Part shown: positions 42,072-54,017 of the stretch, one piece after another | How the letters are laid out: each line of letters begins with the position of its first letter | Position numbering within the stretch: position 1 is the stretch's first letter | Source: Neopestalotiopsis rosae | Taxonomy: Eukaryota; Ascomycota; Sordariomycetes; Amphisphaeriales; Sporocadaceae | NCBI GenBank assembly: GCA_023078685.1 | Contig: JALGAS010000009.1 | Location: 1,302,001 to 1,366,000 of the forward strand | Direction of reading: 5' to 3' | DNA length: 64,000 nt | Program-made: the position numbers and the translations under genes | The notes under the pieces: model-generated | What the model was told of the DNA's origin: nothing | The model's database searches: none | What the model saw: only the letters and a program-made list of their open reading frames with translations

Positions 42072-44030
42072 CTAGATCATTCCCTCCAGATCATCCACAT
42101 ACCCAAGCTTTTCGCGCTTCTCGTCGCAAACCCGCGCAAACTCGAGCAGCAGCCGCCAAACGTAGAGCAACATATCCTCACGGCGTAGGACGCGCGCCGC
42201 CCACGCAGCTCCGACCTCGGCAATTTCCCGAGCCGCCTCGTCACCGGAGGTATCGTCGCGGGTGAAGAAGTCCAGAACGCCATACAAATCCTGCAGCGTA
42301 TTATCAAGGGGCACAAAGTGGCGCCAGGGGACGAGGCGGGCGTCGTGCCACTCGGCGTAGACGGTGGCCTTGAGGGGCAGCGACGTGGAGCGGAGGAACC
42401 CGCGCCACCGCGCGCTGAAGCTGTTGCCGTCCACGTCGGGCAGGAACTTGTAGGCGTACTGCTCCGCCATGGGCAGCTTGTCCACCACGTCGTAGTGGGG
42501 GCGCACGTAGGCGCAGTCGGACCCCTTGGGGGAGCACGACAGGCCCGTGAAGCCGGCGCTGCTGAACTTGCGGAGCCAGGCGCCGAGGGTGCCTCTCAAC
42601 TGTCTAGGAATATTGTATTTGGAGGCGGGCGGCAATTCAAAGGTGGCGGCGCGCGTCTGTGACTTTTCCATGTTGGACACGGTTGTACCATTCAGCATCT
42701 GGAGCAGGCGATGTCGATGGAAGTGAGCCCAGTTATCCTTAGTATTTTTCCCGCCCGATGCATCACCCCGCCAAATGACACCGTCCTTCTTTTCATCCCA
42801 TGAAGGACCAAGTTCCGCACCACCAGAGTAAAGAACATTGTCCGTCAGATACATGGCTCCTGGTATGAGTATATCATTGTTACCCGGAAGCTTCGAGCCG
42901 CTAAACAGGGGAATGAGCTCTGTCGATGTAGACATGCTCAGAGGCGCGACAAAACTTCCATGGAGCTCTCTGAGATGCGGTTGATTACACGCATTCATTG
43001 ATGCTGTAAAGTTGCGTACGTAGCCATGATAGGCATACTCGGGTTCCCAATCATGGGGGAATGCCGGCGGCTGCGCGAAGTCTACCATGGCAGCAATGTC
43101 CCGGGAAGGAGAGCTGGGAGGGCACGTGGCACGGTAGAGATCCCAATAGCTGGCATAGCTCGCATTCCGCCACGCCGGATCATAGGGTTCAACATTATCA
43201 TCGTCGACAACCGCCGCCAGCCCGGAAAACTTCCTGATTACTTCATCTTTCGGCAGCAACACGCGCGCCGCCCGCTCTTGTTGTACGGATTGGTCAATGT
43301 GCTCCCACGGCACCAGCAGCCGCGACTCGTCCATGTAGTTGATGGGCATATCCACGTCGGGCAGAAAGGGCGCCGACTCGTTGACCAGGGCGGTCCAGAG
43401 CTGCAGCCAGGGCACCCGGCCCTTGGTGTAGCCCACGGGACGGGCCACGCCCCCGCGCACGCGCACGACGTGGCGCCAGGACGCGGCGCGCCGGGCGAGC
43501 AAGGCCGGATCCACCTCCACGGCCCAGTACGGCGCCAGGTCGTCGTGGATGCGGTCGAAGAAGGACTCGACGACCACGGCGTCGTGGTCCCGCGCGTAGC
43601 GGAACCACGCGTCGAAGCTGGGAGGGGGGTGGCGGCCGCGCCGCTCGCGGTACCGCGCGGCGGCCGTGGAGAGGTCCCCGCTGTCGGCGGCCAGGAGCGC
43701 CGCTTGCGTCGCGCGGGCCTCGGCCATGAGCTCCTCGATGGGGTGCTTGGTATGACTACTACTCGGCGCGGCCGAATCCGGCTTCGGCTCCGTTATGCCG
43801 CCCGGACCTGTGGCGCCGCCGCCCGCGAGATAATCATGGAACTGTGCATAGCGGGTGCTGAAGCCGTCAGAGTCGCTAAAGAGAAATATTCCGGACAGGG
43901 CTGTAGAAAGCAGCACAGCCGCAACGAGACATCGCAGCAAGAGCTGCCACCGAACCGAGGGTAACTGGTCTTGCACGTGGGAGAAGCACCCAACAATATC
44001 GAGACGCCGCGATGGTGTGGAGACAGTCAT
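42072..44030 (-). CDS. GT90 / CAP10-domain glycosyltransferase
   Basis: Intronless, 652 aa from the ATG at 44028-44030; an ATG nine codons upstream is also possible. Residues about 28-52 form one membrane span (LLLRCLVAAVLLSTALSGIFLF) after a short basic tail, giving a type II Golgi or ER protein. The long luminal part ends in the CAP10 region (PF05686): VIWRGDASGGKNTKDNWAHF, then HRHRLLQML, then KYLPDVDGNSFSARW-like text (here FLPDVDGNSFSARWRGFL) and ATVYAEWHDARLVPW. Family members such as Cryptococcus Cap10/Cap59-linked proteins and animal Rumi/POGLUT add xylose or glucose to glycans or proteins. The fungal target is probably a cell-wall or secreted glycan. The gene is very GC-rich in its N-terminal half, which gives long false frames on the other strand. 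Confidence 0.9.
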   Translation of the reverse strand: MTVSTPSRRLDIVGCFSHVQDQLPSVRWQLLLRCLVAAVLLSTALSGIFLFSDSDGFSTRYAQFHDYLAGGGATGPGGITEPKPDSAAPSSSHTKHPIEELMAEARATQAALLAADSGDLSTAAARYRERRGRHPPPSFDAWFRYARDHDAVVVESFFDRIHDDLAPYWAVEVDPALLARRAASWRHVVRVRGGVARPVGYTKGRVPWLQLWTALVNESAPFLPDVDMPINYMDESRLLVPWEHIDQSVQQERAARVLLPKDEVIRKFSGLAAVVDDDNVEPYDPAWRNASYASYWDLYRATCPPSSPSRDIAAMVDFAQPPAFPHDWEPEYAYHGYVRNFTASMNACNQPHLRELHGSFVAPLSMSTSTELIPLFSGSKLPGNNDILIPGAMYLTDNVLYSGGAELGPSWDEKKDGVIWRGDASGGKNTKDNWAHFHRHRLLQMLNGTTVSNMEKSQTRAATFELPPASKYNIPRQLRGTLGAWLRKFSSAGFTGLSCSPKGSDCAYVRPHYDVVDKLPMAEQYAYKFLPDVDGNSFSARWRGFLRSTSLPLKATVYAEWHDARLVPWRHFVPLDNTLQDLYGVLDFFTRDDTSGDEAAREIAEVGAAWAARVLRREDMLLYVWRLLLEFARVCDEKREKLGYVDDLEGMI

Positions 44031-46230
44031 GTCTTTTCTTGGCCAGCCACGGCCCAAAACGCGTACTATGCCAATATGGTCCGGTCACGCCCAGCTCTCG
44101 ATTCTTTTCGCAAAAGAAAGCCACGAATGGAGACAGCTGAGACGGGCTTGTCGTTGCATGGTGACGAGGTCAACACGAGGATTTTCCCTTGCTATCTACG
44201 TTATCATATGGGTCTAGTAGCAAACTGGGTCTCCACGAGCTGAAAATTCCCAGAAGAGACTGGGCAAGAGTTTGTCAACTGCTACTACGTATGTAAAACC
44301 CTGCCATGATGCCCGGATGCGGAGCGCGACTAGGTTATTCGGAATGCGGCGTAATGGAGTCGTTTGCCGAGTCTCCCCTTTCAACCCATCTTGTACATAG
44401 GGTACAGCAGAGACTGCTGGAGCAGGGCAGGCCGTCTTGGGCTGTGCGCCAAGCAATTCCTCTACGTATTTCCAAGGTGACGTGGAAATTCGACTCGTTG
44501 CCCTATAGTATTGTCGCGTCACGCTCAAAGAGGTAATAGAGGAAAACCTGTTCCAATTTGGCTTTTCTGCCGGGCGTCGTAATCGTCCACTACTTACAGT
44601 CAAGTCAATAGAGGGTAGAGCGCAATGACAATGTCCAAAGGTTCCGTTTACGGCAAGGGACCTCAATGGGATTAGGTAGTAGCGCTATGGACGAGAGCGC
44701 TACTTTGCGGCGTTGTGTTGCGCCCCCTGCTGTGCTGTCACGCTAACAAAAGGCTTCTAATCAGGAACCCTTGCCATTGCCAGCACAGCCAAGTGACTGG
44801 ATACTGGGCACTTAGTGTACTAGGCGATGGTCTATCGTCTTGTTTAGACGACCCCGTTGACCCTGAAAAAGTAGAAACTCTTGGTCTTCTGCAAGGACGT
44901 ACAAGGTGCTGTCTATGATTCTTGTCTTGGGAGACGGTCAATCGGGGAGAAGAGGTTGAGCAGCCGACCACTACAGACTTCTACCAAGAAGGGAAATGCG
45001 ACAACGTTTTCTCTGCAAGAACCAGACTGAGATGGCGTACGTATATATTTTGATAGACAGTTGTCAAAAGATCGTTCTTTCAATCGCGTTGGGATAGTCT
45101 CTGGTCTAGACTTTCTTACACCTCACTTAGGGGAGATTTCACAAGTATACGTGTATCGTGGGTACGTACATTCCAGCCACCCCGACGCCGGTAAGTCTAG
45201 TCGCACCCGTTTTCGTCGGAGTTCGAGTCAAAGGGAAATAGCTTCAACTAAGCCTGCCCTGGTAATCAAGGTGAACCCCCCAAATCTAAGATCGTGATGC
45301 TCGCCGAGAATACTATGATTGCAAAAATGCAACCCCAGCTCCTCGCTGCCATGTGCAGAATTGACAAGCTTTGCCTGATTTGAAGCAGTGGAAGCGAAAA
45401 CGAAAGAGAGCGCCGAGCAAGAAAGAGAAGAGTCGTGGACCCCTTCAGCGATCCCCCTACCCAAATGCTACCTTGACCCCTGCGGGGTTCCAGAGAGTCG
45501 GAAAACATCCCCCTTGTTGAGCTCGCTCCAGGCTCGTGCTCCAGCTTGTGTGTATTGCTCCATGGACCTGCATATAAAAAAAGTTATGGGGCCTTGCATA
45601 TCAAGCACACCACCACCTGCATTGGCGCAAAACTTCTTTTTGCTTTTTTCTTATGAGGGTCCATTGGGGGGCGAGGATCAATCCCGCTTCTTGCCCCTAA
45701 TTCTCTCTAATCCTCGGGCTCAACCTTGAATGTGCCCTCTCAATTGCCCATGGTTAAACCTAGTAGCCACAGCCAGCCGTGGCTTTTCTTTACTTTGCGG
45801 TTATACACACTCACTTTGGTATTGTGTGTGGATGAAGAATATTTCTGACAGGTCGATCTCCCGACTCGGGTAGATGGTTGAAACTCAAAGTTTGCTGGTC
45901 GGAGTGTCTTGGAGTGTCTAGCCCTACCGTGTGAATATATGCAAATGAGAGCGTCTCCAAGTGGATTTTCTGCAAATTGTAAATTCGTAGCCGACGATCT
46001 GCTCTCTCTTTCTCACGTAATGTAGCCAGTGCTTTGAATAAGGGGCTTCTTCATTTGCCACAAAATACTTGAATCAATAGGTAATAATGATACATGCAAT
46101 CTATGGTATCTAATAAGCCATCATATACATCATTCATAAAGTACAAAATATGTTTGTACTGGACATTATAACGCTGCACAATTCTTCAAAAATCTTCAAC
46201 TTTTCCTCCTTCCGCGCTGATCATGCAAAA
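44031..46230. other. Gene-free interval
   Basis: 2.2 kb between the start of the GT90 gene and the stop of the RGS-LOV gene. The longest frames (such as minus 44214-44666, 150 codons) lack family-like residues. A TATAAAAAAAG run at about 45577 could be a promoter of an uncalled transcript. Last part should be the 3' end of the RGS-LOV transcript. Confidence 0.45.
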
Positions 46231-48328
46231 TCATGAAGCCGGACTGACAATCAATACCACCCAGTCAATCTGGCCCTTTGCATCTCGCAGAGGCGTCCAG
46301 TGGGTCCAAAATCTCTCGTACTTCGACGCCTTCGCGATTTTCTTCTCTTCATTATCTCCACGGAGGCTTTGCAGATCGAGAGCCGTCGGCCGGTGTCCAT
46401 TGCTTGCGCCCGTGCTGGCCCTTCTCTTGCGGCCCCTCTCGAGGAGCAGTTCCATACTGATTGTCTCGCACTGATCTACGCTCTCTCGCACAGACGCCTT
46501 GAAGCTCTTGGACACAGAAAGAAGGTGAAATATATCTTCTTGTGCTATATCCGAAGGCAGCGAGAGCAGCTCGAGTACAGCCTCATTGTAGAAAGACACC
46601 ATGAGCTTGGAGCTGTGCTTCTTCTTCGCGCTGGGAGTCGTTTGTCTCTGGCTCGACGATCCTCCGCTATTGATGCACCGTAGAACCATGTAATATGAGT
46701 ATGGTGTTGGGTATACTGGTGACTTCTGCCCCCGGGAAGCAAATCTTTGTGACGAGAACTGGGAAGTCTTTGACTTTTTGCTGCCTGATCCCAGCGCCGA
46801 ATCGTAGCCCTCAGGAATTGGCGGAGGCGATGGAGGACATGGAGCCGGTGTCTTACTCCGTCCAAACGTGGAGAACCAATTTCGCGATGTTCCAGCGTCC
46901 TTAGAATTCCGTCTTCCGTGAGCAATGCTGTTTTTCCTTGATCGTCGCCCTTCTTTTGGTGTCTCCCTTCCCGAAAATTGCTCGCTTCGTGGAGTTGATC
47001 CATCGGATGATTCGCGGTCTGTGGTCAAGGGCTGGCCGCCATTCAACACTCGCAGGAGGTCACTGCGACTGTTCATGCATTCAGAGACATTGACCTGCGC
47101 ACCAAGCCAATACTGCAATACGCCATCCGAGTCCTTGAGTGGTAGAAGGAACAACAAATTCCAGAAGGGTTCGCCATTCTTATGGTGGTTGAGAACCAGT
47201 TCAACACATTCTCGCTGGTCTCGCATGGCTATTTGCATTCGCCGTACTGCTTCGGGATCTGTAAACGGCCCTTGGAGGAAAGCGCAGTTTTCTCCCACTG
47301 CCTCGGCCACGGTGTAGCCCGTCAACTCCTCAAAGTCTTCCGACACACTGACCACACCGTGCTTGGGGTCAGATGCGTCAGTCATGCTGAAACACGATCC
47401 CAGTCCAGGATATTCGAGCTGTGATATATCGTCGGACCCATCGCTAGCCAGTTCCGCAGCTGTACAGTTGACCAGCTGGCGCTTGACAAAACCAGGAAAT
47501 AATTCCTGAGCGAGCTCGTTTTCAACATGAGATCGGGACTCGAAAAAGACATTCTCCAAACTGGGAATGATGGAGTGAGCGATGCGCTTAATGTCCGCAT
47601 TTAGAGGCCGTGATACCATGTGCGGCAGGTTCAATGGTGAAGATGCTCCGATCGATGTGTATGATGATGATATACTGGTAAGAACTGAAGTCATCTCATT
47701 CAGCGCGGCATTGTACTCCCTAATCTGTAGTGTGTGTAAGCTGTTTTGATCCGTTTTTATGTTGCCTGAGTCGGCGGGGATATATGGCGTTGCAACCCAC
47801 TTTCAAAAGGAAGTCGACGCCCTCTTCATTGCCCGATTCCTCAGCATACTGAACTAGATGGCGAATGATGGACGGGTTTTCCATAGCCATTTGGAATGCA
47901 TCTTTGCCTAGGAGATCCATGAATGGTAATGCCGAATTCAGCCCAGGCGACTGAGGCATCATACTCAAGGGCGAACCCGGTCGCGTGCTCCGCGGCGAGA
48001 GTATATGGTCGATATTCTGGTGAGAGTGCTCGGCGATGGAATTGGTAAAAGTAGTCTTTCGAGGCGATGAGTAATCCGTATACTGGCTGAGCGCAGCGTC
48101 ATTGGTGTGCATTCTTAGACCAGAGTTGCTGCGCAGGCGCAGAGACAACCGATCCGGGCGTGGTGGAGGGCCCCGCGGCGTCGGTGGCGGCGACAGGACC
48201 CGTGGTACGGACGGTACATTGTCCATGTAATTATAGTTTGTTGGTAATAAAGGAGTGCTCATGCGGCGAAAGTCAGGCTCGCTGCCCCTCGAGCGGGAGA
48301 GGTCCTTGGCCGTTGAAGTTCGCGACAT
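46231..48328 (-). CDS. RGS-LOV photoreceptor-like protein
   Basis: Two exons: complement(join(46231..47724,47801..48328)), 673 aa. The 76-nt intron joins FLLK to IREYNAALNEM in frame. Residues 1-140 are a Ser/Pro-rich disordered leader. Residues about 150-270 are an RGS-type helical bundle (PSIIRHLVQYAEESG, then NADIKRIAHSIIPSLENVFF). A LOV-type PAS domain follows (SVSEDFEELTGYTVAEAVG, the NCxFLQ core, EPFWNLLFLLPL). Its photoactive Cys is at residue ~323 (codon 47284-47286). Blue light makes a Cys-flavin bond in such domains. Fungal RGS-LOV proteins, such as BcLOV4 of Botrytis, go to membranes when lit. The residue after the Cys is Ala in GENCAFLQG, where most LOV domains have Arg in contact with the flavin phosphate. 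The C-terminal part has basic, Ser-rich stretches that could bind lipid. Confidence 0.85.
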
Positions 48329-51262
48329 TGGTGTTTTATGTCTTACCTGAACCGCATGTAAGTGTGTTTGGTGGGTAAGAAGGTCGTTCGAGTTGGACTG
48401 GGCTGGGCCGTGGTTGGGCTGGCAAAACTGGGCGTTTGACTGTGATGGTGGGGAACTAGGTAAATAATACTATTCCGGTACGGTCGTGATTACAATATGC
48501 AAGAAGTTTATTTTGTTGTTGAAGAGAACGATGCTCGAAGTAATGAATGACGAAATGAATGAAATATGTTCTCAAGCAAGGGAGTAGTTGTTGCCGGCCA
48601 CGGTCAAAACGACATGACGAGGATTTCCCCAGCTCGGGTTGGGCGGTTTAAGGCGACCAGTGAGGCGACAAGATGGGATCAAAACTGAGAAAAGTACTGT
48701 AAAGCGCGAGTAGACTAAAAGGTGAGGAAGCCTTTAGGATAAGAGAAATGGAATGGGTTTCATGTTTGACAGTGATAGTCGAGCCAGGCCAGTCCTTGCT
48801 TGCTTGCTTCCTTTGCCTACCCTTTGCTCCCGGGCATACTCATAGCACCCGACCAACAAAGACCCAGCCAGCAACCCATCGGACCTGACAGGCCAGGCGG
48901 AGGGGTCTCCACTGGCTCGAGCGGTGACGATTCATGGACTACGTGAGTTAGTGCCCGCGCTGAATGAAGGAGCTGACTCGACTGGGCACGTTGGCGATAC
49001 AGATTGACTCGAGCGAACGCTAAGATGAGGTGGTGGACCTGGGAGAGGCCGCATTGGGGGAACCGCTTCTCTTCCCGCTGTCGTTTGCTAGTCTTGGGTC
49101 TTTGATTGTAAAAAGACGAGGTGAGTGGGCACTACCAGATGGCAAGACAGGATTATGACTTGAGCCACAGCGGTAGTAGCTCACGGATTCCCGTTCCACC
49201 GATTGATGATCACGTCAAGCGCTGCAGTGGCTCGAGTGCTGGACGTCAGGACCGGCCTGTCAGAGCCTGTCAACTAGGCGATGGCTGAGCCAAAGTTGAG
49301 GGACTTGACCCGAGAAAGGCCTGGACTAGCAGCGAACTACGAGCTACTCTGCCCTCCAAGCCAACTCATAATAGTATGGTAGACAAGGTAGGGTCAAGAA
49401 AAAAATTGGTAATGTACAGAGTAGTATCGCCTCAGGTCGCACGAAGCACCCAGACGGAAGATGCCGTCATCTATGCGCCAAGCTTGCCGGATGCCAGATT
49501 GCGCTGATCGCGGGCAGATCTTTGCAATACTTGTAATTGACGTTCAATGGTCTGGTGAATAGAGTATGCGTGCGAGAGGTACTTGCTAATCGATAGTAGA
49601 CAGAAGGGAAATTCCGCCCGGGCTTGATTGAGAGCCTCTCTCAATATCGCAAGCAAGCAAACAAACGAGCTGCCTGTTGGGAAGAGGGACGCTGGACTGG
49701 TCATTTCTTTCGTTTGTCATCTTCCGGTGGCCCAATCCGATTTGCTCAGAAGGGGACTGCAGGTGTCCCGCTGAACGTCAGGGGAAGCATTTTGTTCGAT
49801 GAGAGCCCCGCTGGGAAGGGACTGGGCTCGCGGCTGATTGGCGACGCCAGCGGCCGGGGCGGCGCATCCCACTGAATTCCCACGAGCTTCTTCCTTGGTC
49901 CTTGTTCCAATGTTCAGTAATACGGTAATTGCAGTTCCAAGCAAGGGAATAGCTCGACTTTCTTGGTCGTTCGCTCGAAACTTGATACTGCATAACACGC
50001 AATCCAAAGAGGCAAAACAAAACTAGGAAAACAGACCAGCGTCCCATCCTCGGTCCCAGAGCCATGGCTGGTTTTGGTTTGGCACTGGAGACGTTTTCTT
50101 CCTCTTTCGTAACGGCCAGCAGTGGCCAACAGAGGAGCAGAGGGCACGTAACAGCGACCCAGCAAAGACAATCTCTCCCTTCCCCACGTCGGGAACGGCA
50201 AGACGGGAGAAAAAAAGGTGGCCCTCCAAACGCACAGGCATCTCTGTTTGATTTTGGTATGGCGCAGAAAGGTAGAGCACTGATGAGCGGGGACGAGAAG
50301 AACAAGAAGGGGTCAAGTGCATCCAGTGCCCTGCATAATGCAGCAGCAGGCAGTAGCATTCGGTACTGTAGTGCATGCAGGTACCATTACCAGCTGACCC
50401 GTATCTGGGTATTCCACTCTTTGGGGGAGCTTTTCAGCTTTTTTACATTGGACGCCGCTACAACGTGGATCATTAGGACCGAGAATACCCTGTCGTTGCC
50501 GCGTACGTGGTCCTTGAAGGGGGAGAACGTTGACACGGAATCGGAGCACTCCCTCTCTCTTGATAATGGCCAGTGCATTCAGAATGCAACCGGTCAGTAA
50601 GCGACCATGAATCAAACGCTGGTGCCTAGGGTATCACTGGCTTTTTGGCTGCAAACGAAAGCGACAACCGTGATGCGACTCGTTTGAATGGCAGACGGCA
50701 TGTGTGCCGATGTTAATGTTCACGAGTTTCGCCAGACCAACTGCCTGGGACCCGTGCTGCTAACCTAGTAGAAAACGGCCAAGGATCAAGACAACGTATA
50801 GTCTTCTTAGCCTTGGGCTATACGTACAGCTCACGAGCGCACCATAAACGATAGTGGTAATGTTTGCGATACTTTCATATCGTCATACCAAGGTCATATA
50901 TTATAATCATCGTCTGATGCCCCACGGTGGCATCTTCATATACTTCTAACTTCGTTTCTAAAATATAATTCCAACAAACGGCGAAATTGATGATTTAGCC
51001 AAAGGGTCTTCTCCGGCCCATTCCAAAAATCCAAAGCTTGGACAAAATACCCACACAAAGGGTTTGACCGCCATGCCACCGGGACCAATGCTGACCATTT
51101 CTAGAAAGACTAGAACCCCATCCCAAGCGTTTGAATATACTAATATATGGATCTCCTACCCCACGGCCGTTTACCGTCACTGTCAGGGACTGCGGCCCAT
51201 GCAGCAATTCTTCAATTGTGCTTGAAAAACTTGAAACTCCCCTGGCCACGATGACACGGGCT
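48329..51262. other. Long gene-free interval
   Basis: 2.9 kb upstream of the RGS-LOV gene and downstream of the exonuclease V gene. Overlapping frames at 49.5-50.6 kb on both strands have biased composition and no family features. A long promoter or 5' leader for the photoreceptor gene, or an uncalled non-coding transcript, are both possible; neither can be read from sequence alone. Confidence 0.45.
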
Positions 51263-53011
51263 TCATTTCGTAGCTTCGTGGTTCGTTACAGCACCCCCGT
51301 CTGTTCGTCGACGTGATTTGCGCATCATCTCCTCGTTTTTCTCGTGCCTCCACTCACAGCTTTCTGCGAACTCGCACATGCGACACTTGTAGGCTTCCTC
51401 AATTGGGACGCCGTCGGGGTTTCTCTTTCCCAGCCACCAACTAAGGTCCAGCTTCAGATAGTTGGTGAGGGCTGCAGCGTCCGTGGGAAAGCAATGGTCG
51501 CCAATGATCCGGCCATCCTCTCTGTGACGATAAACAACTGCAACCAGGTCACCCAGAGTATCGGCACCTTGGGGAAATGTTTCACGCAATTCCGCCTGCA
51601 CCAAGGGTACAATTTGCTGTATAGATCGATACCGGATCAGGTCTGGCGCCGGAGACAAGTCTGATTCCCGAAAGCTTGGAGATGGACCGGTCGGGTTGCC
51701 ATGGGAGTTTTGTGAGGACGGACCAAGAGCATCCTCGCCCGGCTCCACCTCATCAAACACCTCATCATGTAAGTTGCCGATCTGTGCCATGAACGCGTCT
51801 GAGAAGCGCACGTCTGGTTGGAGCCCGTATCGAGCTACAATCTTGGAAAAATCCAGTTTCCCGGCACCCATCTCGCCAAGCAAACGGTGATATAGGAAAA
51901 GCTGCACCCGGGAGGGTCGCAAAGCGGCCCCAGAAGGTAATCTGGTACTGCCGCGGGTCTTGACATCAGTGAGATATATCCGCCTTCTATGGGGATCGAA
52001 GTATTCCGTGATGGAAGACTGCTTTCCGACAAATTCAGTTGCGGCACCCTGTGATGACTGGCTTTGACTGAGCTCCTCTTCAAAGCCGAGATTTGGACTC
52101 GTGTAACTGAGCTCATCAATGACTCCATTGATAACTTGACCCTCGATCAAGCCCCAGACCTCGAGTTCTCGCGTAAGCCCCGTATCTCGCAATGTTCGGA
52201 GGCCTTGTATGAAGTTCCATAACCGCAGTGCAAACGCCTCTTCCTTCCGGCTGACATTGATTTGCACCGTGGTATGGACTTGATCTTCCAGCGTTTGATG
52301 GACCTTTGTTCCACCTTTCATGGCTGCAGTTTTCGTCTTCCTTCCTCCCGGGAGTTGTGTAAGTGTGTACCAGTATTGTAACTCGCACCATGCACCAGAA
52401 GAAATGTCAGTGACAGTCAGCGGTTTTTTTGGAAATGACCGAAAGCGCTCAATTGGCGATTTCTTGGCCTCTTTTGACTTATTTGGCACATCATCTGGCT
52501 GCTGTGGTGGAGGTGGTTGACTTTCAGCGACAAGGCTCAACAATGCATGGCTCACTAAACGCTTCAGTCAATCAGTGGTGTTTGCCCAATGTCGACAATG
52601 CAATGACTTACAATCCGGGTACTCGATACCATCCATTGGCACCGAGCTGAGACCACCCATTGCCGTGCTGCGAGCATCCGCAGGCCTCCAGCCCCCGGCG
52701 CGTCCTGCGGGTATCGCAGCCTGGCCCTGCCAAGCGCGTTCATTGCCAGCGTTGGTCGATGATACATTTTTATGCTCTGCGTCACTCAGTGAAGGAGACG
52801 TCAATAAACTTATAGCGAGCGATGTATCCGCAATTGGCTGAGGACCACTTTGGGCGTCTGAATTGCCGACCAAGATTGCAGCTGTGACGTTGGAATTTTG
52901 CGCCTGCTCAAGAAGTTGTATCACGATACTCTCCTCCTCAAGAGAAAAGTCCGAGCCGTAGTCACTTTCCGGGGCCTTTGGGTGATCAGTGGCCCGAAAC
53001 TTGGTAGCCAT
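51263..53011 (-). CDS. EXO5: Exonuclease V (EXO5/DEM1 family)
   Basis: Two exons: complement(join(51263..52554,52612..53011)), 563 aa; start ATG at 53009-53011 chosen over an upstream one because the family-like N-terminus begins here. It matches PF09810: first cluster Cys in TDISSGAWCELQYWYTL, nuclease-core acidic residues in VINGVIDEL and the D-x-K of IYLTDVKTRG, and three Cys in CRMCEFAESC near the C-terminus. The four Cys hold a 4Fe-4S cluster as in AddB-type nucleases; the core is a PD-(D/E)XK nuclease fold. The yeast protein is a mitochondrial single-strand 5' exonuclease needed for mtDNA stability, and the human protein works in nuclear interstrand-crosslink repair. The N-terminal 130 residues are disordered and variable. 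Function here by homology. Confidence 0.92.
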
Positions 53012-54017
53012 CAGAGACAGGTTGGTGCGCGCATCCCGCACACTAGTAGCGACGCGATAGTACATATGCGAGCAAGGAAAGAAAAAGAAAAATCAGCAAT
53101 CGAAGACGTCTTCGACTTGGCCAGGCCGAGTCATGATGTAGTAGCATACAGTAGCAGGCGGCCAGCTTTTGATGACAGGCCTCGATTTGTATGTTTATTG
53201 CCACGCTGCGGCCTGGCACTTTCCCCAATTAACGCGTTCGAGCGCCGCGCCATCACGTGCCTTCTGTAATTCATCCCACCACTCAAGCTGTCAGGCTTTT
53301 AGGCAGGTACCTACGCGAGTTAGCTGTACCTTACATTAACTACTGGCTGGGGCTTCCCTAGAGCACGCTGTGCTACTTCTCCCAATTGAAGTGAGATAAT
53401 TCCCAGCAACATTGAATACACCAAATCGCTTCAGATGATCGAACATCATTGTTAAACTGATGACTAATCCATTCTCAAGTGCCGAAAGAAAAAAGCTCCA
53501 AGTCGTGGTCGTTCCGGTTAGCCAAGACCTCATTGGCCCACGAATCAATGTGGTTTGACTCCAAATTGCATGGCGCCCCAGGTGATCAAGGTATTCGGTC
53601 GCAGTCCACGGGTTCATGGTGCTTCACTCTCATTACTCAATCATTAAGCCTCGCTTACTATGGGGGTATCATTCGTGAAAGCAAATTCGTTTTCCACCTC
53701 GCTGCAGTCATAAAAATCAACAATTTCATCCTTGGGCGGTCAGATCACGGATAAGTGACTGGCGCTGACTCTACAAGTAGTTTTGCTCTCTTATTCTGGT
53801 GCCTGCTACGGTCGCTAGGTGATCAGATCTGCCTGCTCCCAGGCCCCCACCAACACCGTGGCTTCAGATACCCAATCAATGCGATCAATGCGAGCTGATC
53901 GCGCATGAATTCAAGGCAGCAATCATGTACTAAGCTTTGGCTTCTCGCAGTTCTCCATATCGCATGATTTTCTCATATCAATCAATCAATCAATCAAGTC
54001 CAGCAACAAGACCAATA
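53012..54017. other. Gene-free interval
   Basis: About 1 kb between the divergent exonuclease V and F-box-like genes. A TCAA/ATCA tetranucleotide run (about 53977-53997) sits in the probable 5' leader of the latter. Nothing else recognised. Confidence 0.45.

Noticed and set aside
43026..43964. 312-codon open frame on the plus strand opposite the GT90 gene
   Set aside because: It mirrors the GC-rich coding strand of a well-supported gene, is Arg/Gly/Pro-rich and has no family-like text.
49471..50615. Several overlapping frames of 80-190 codons on both strands
   Set aside because: Frames conflict with one another, have biased composition and no signal or domain; left as gene-free.
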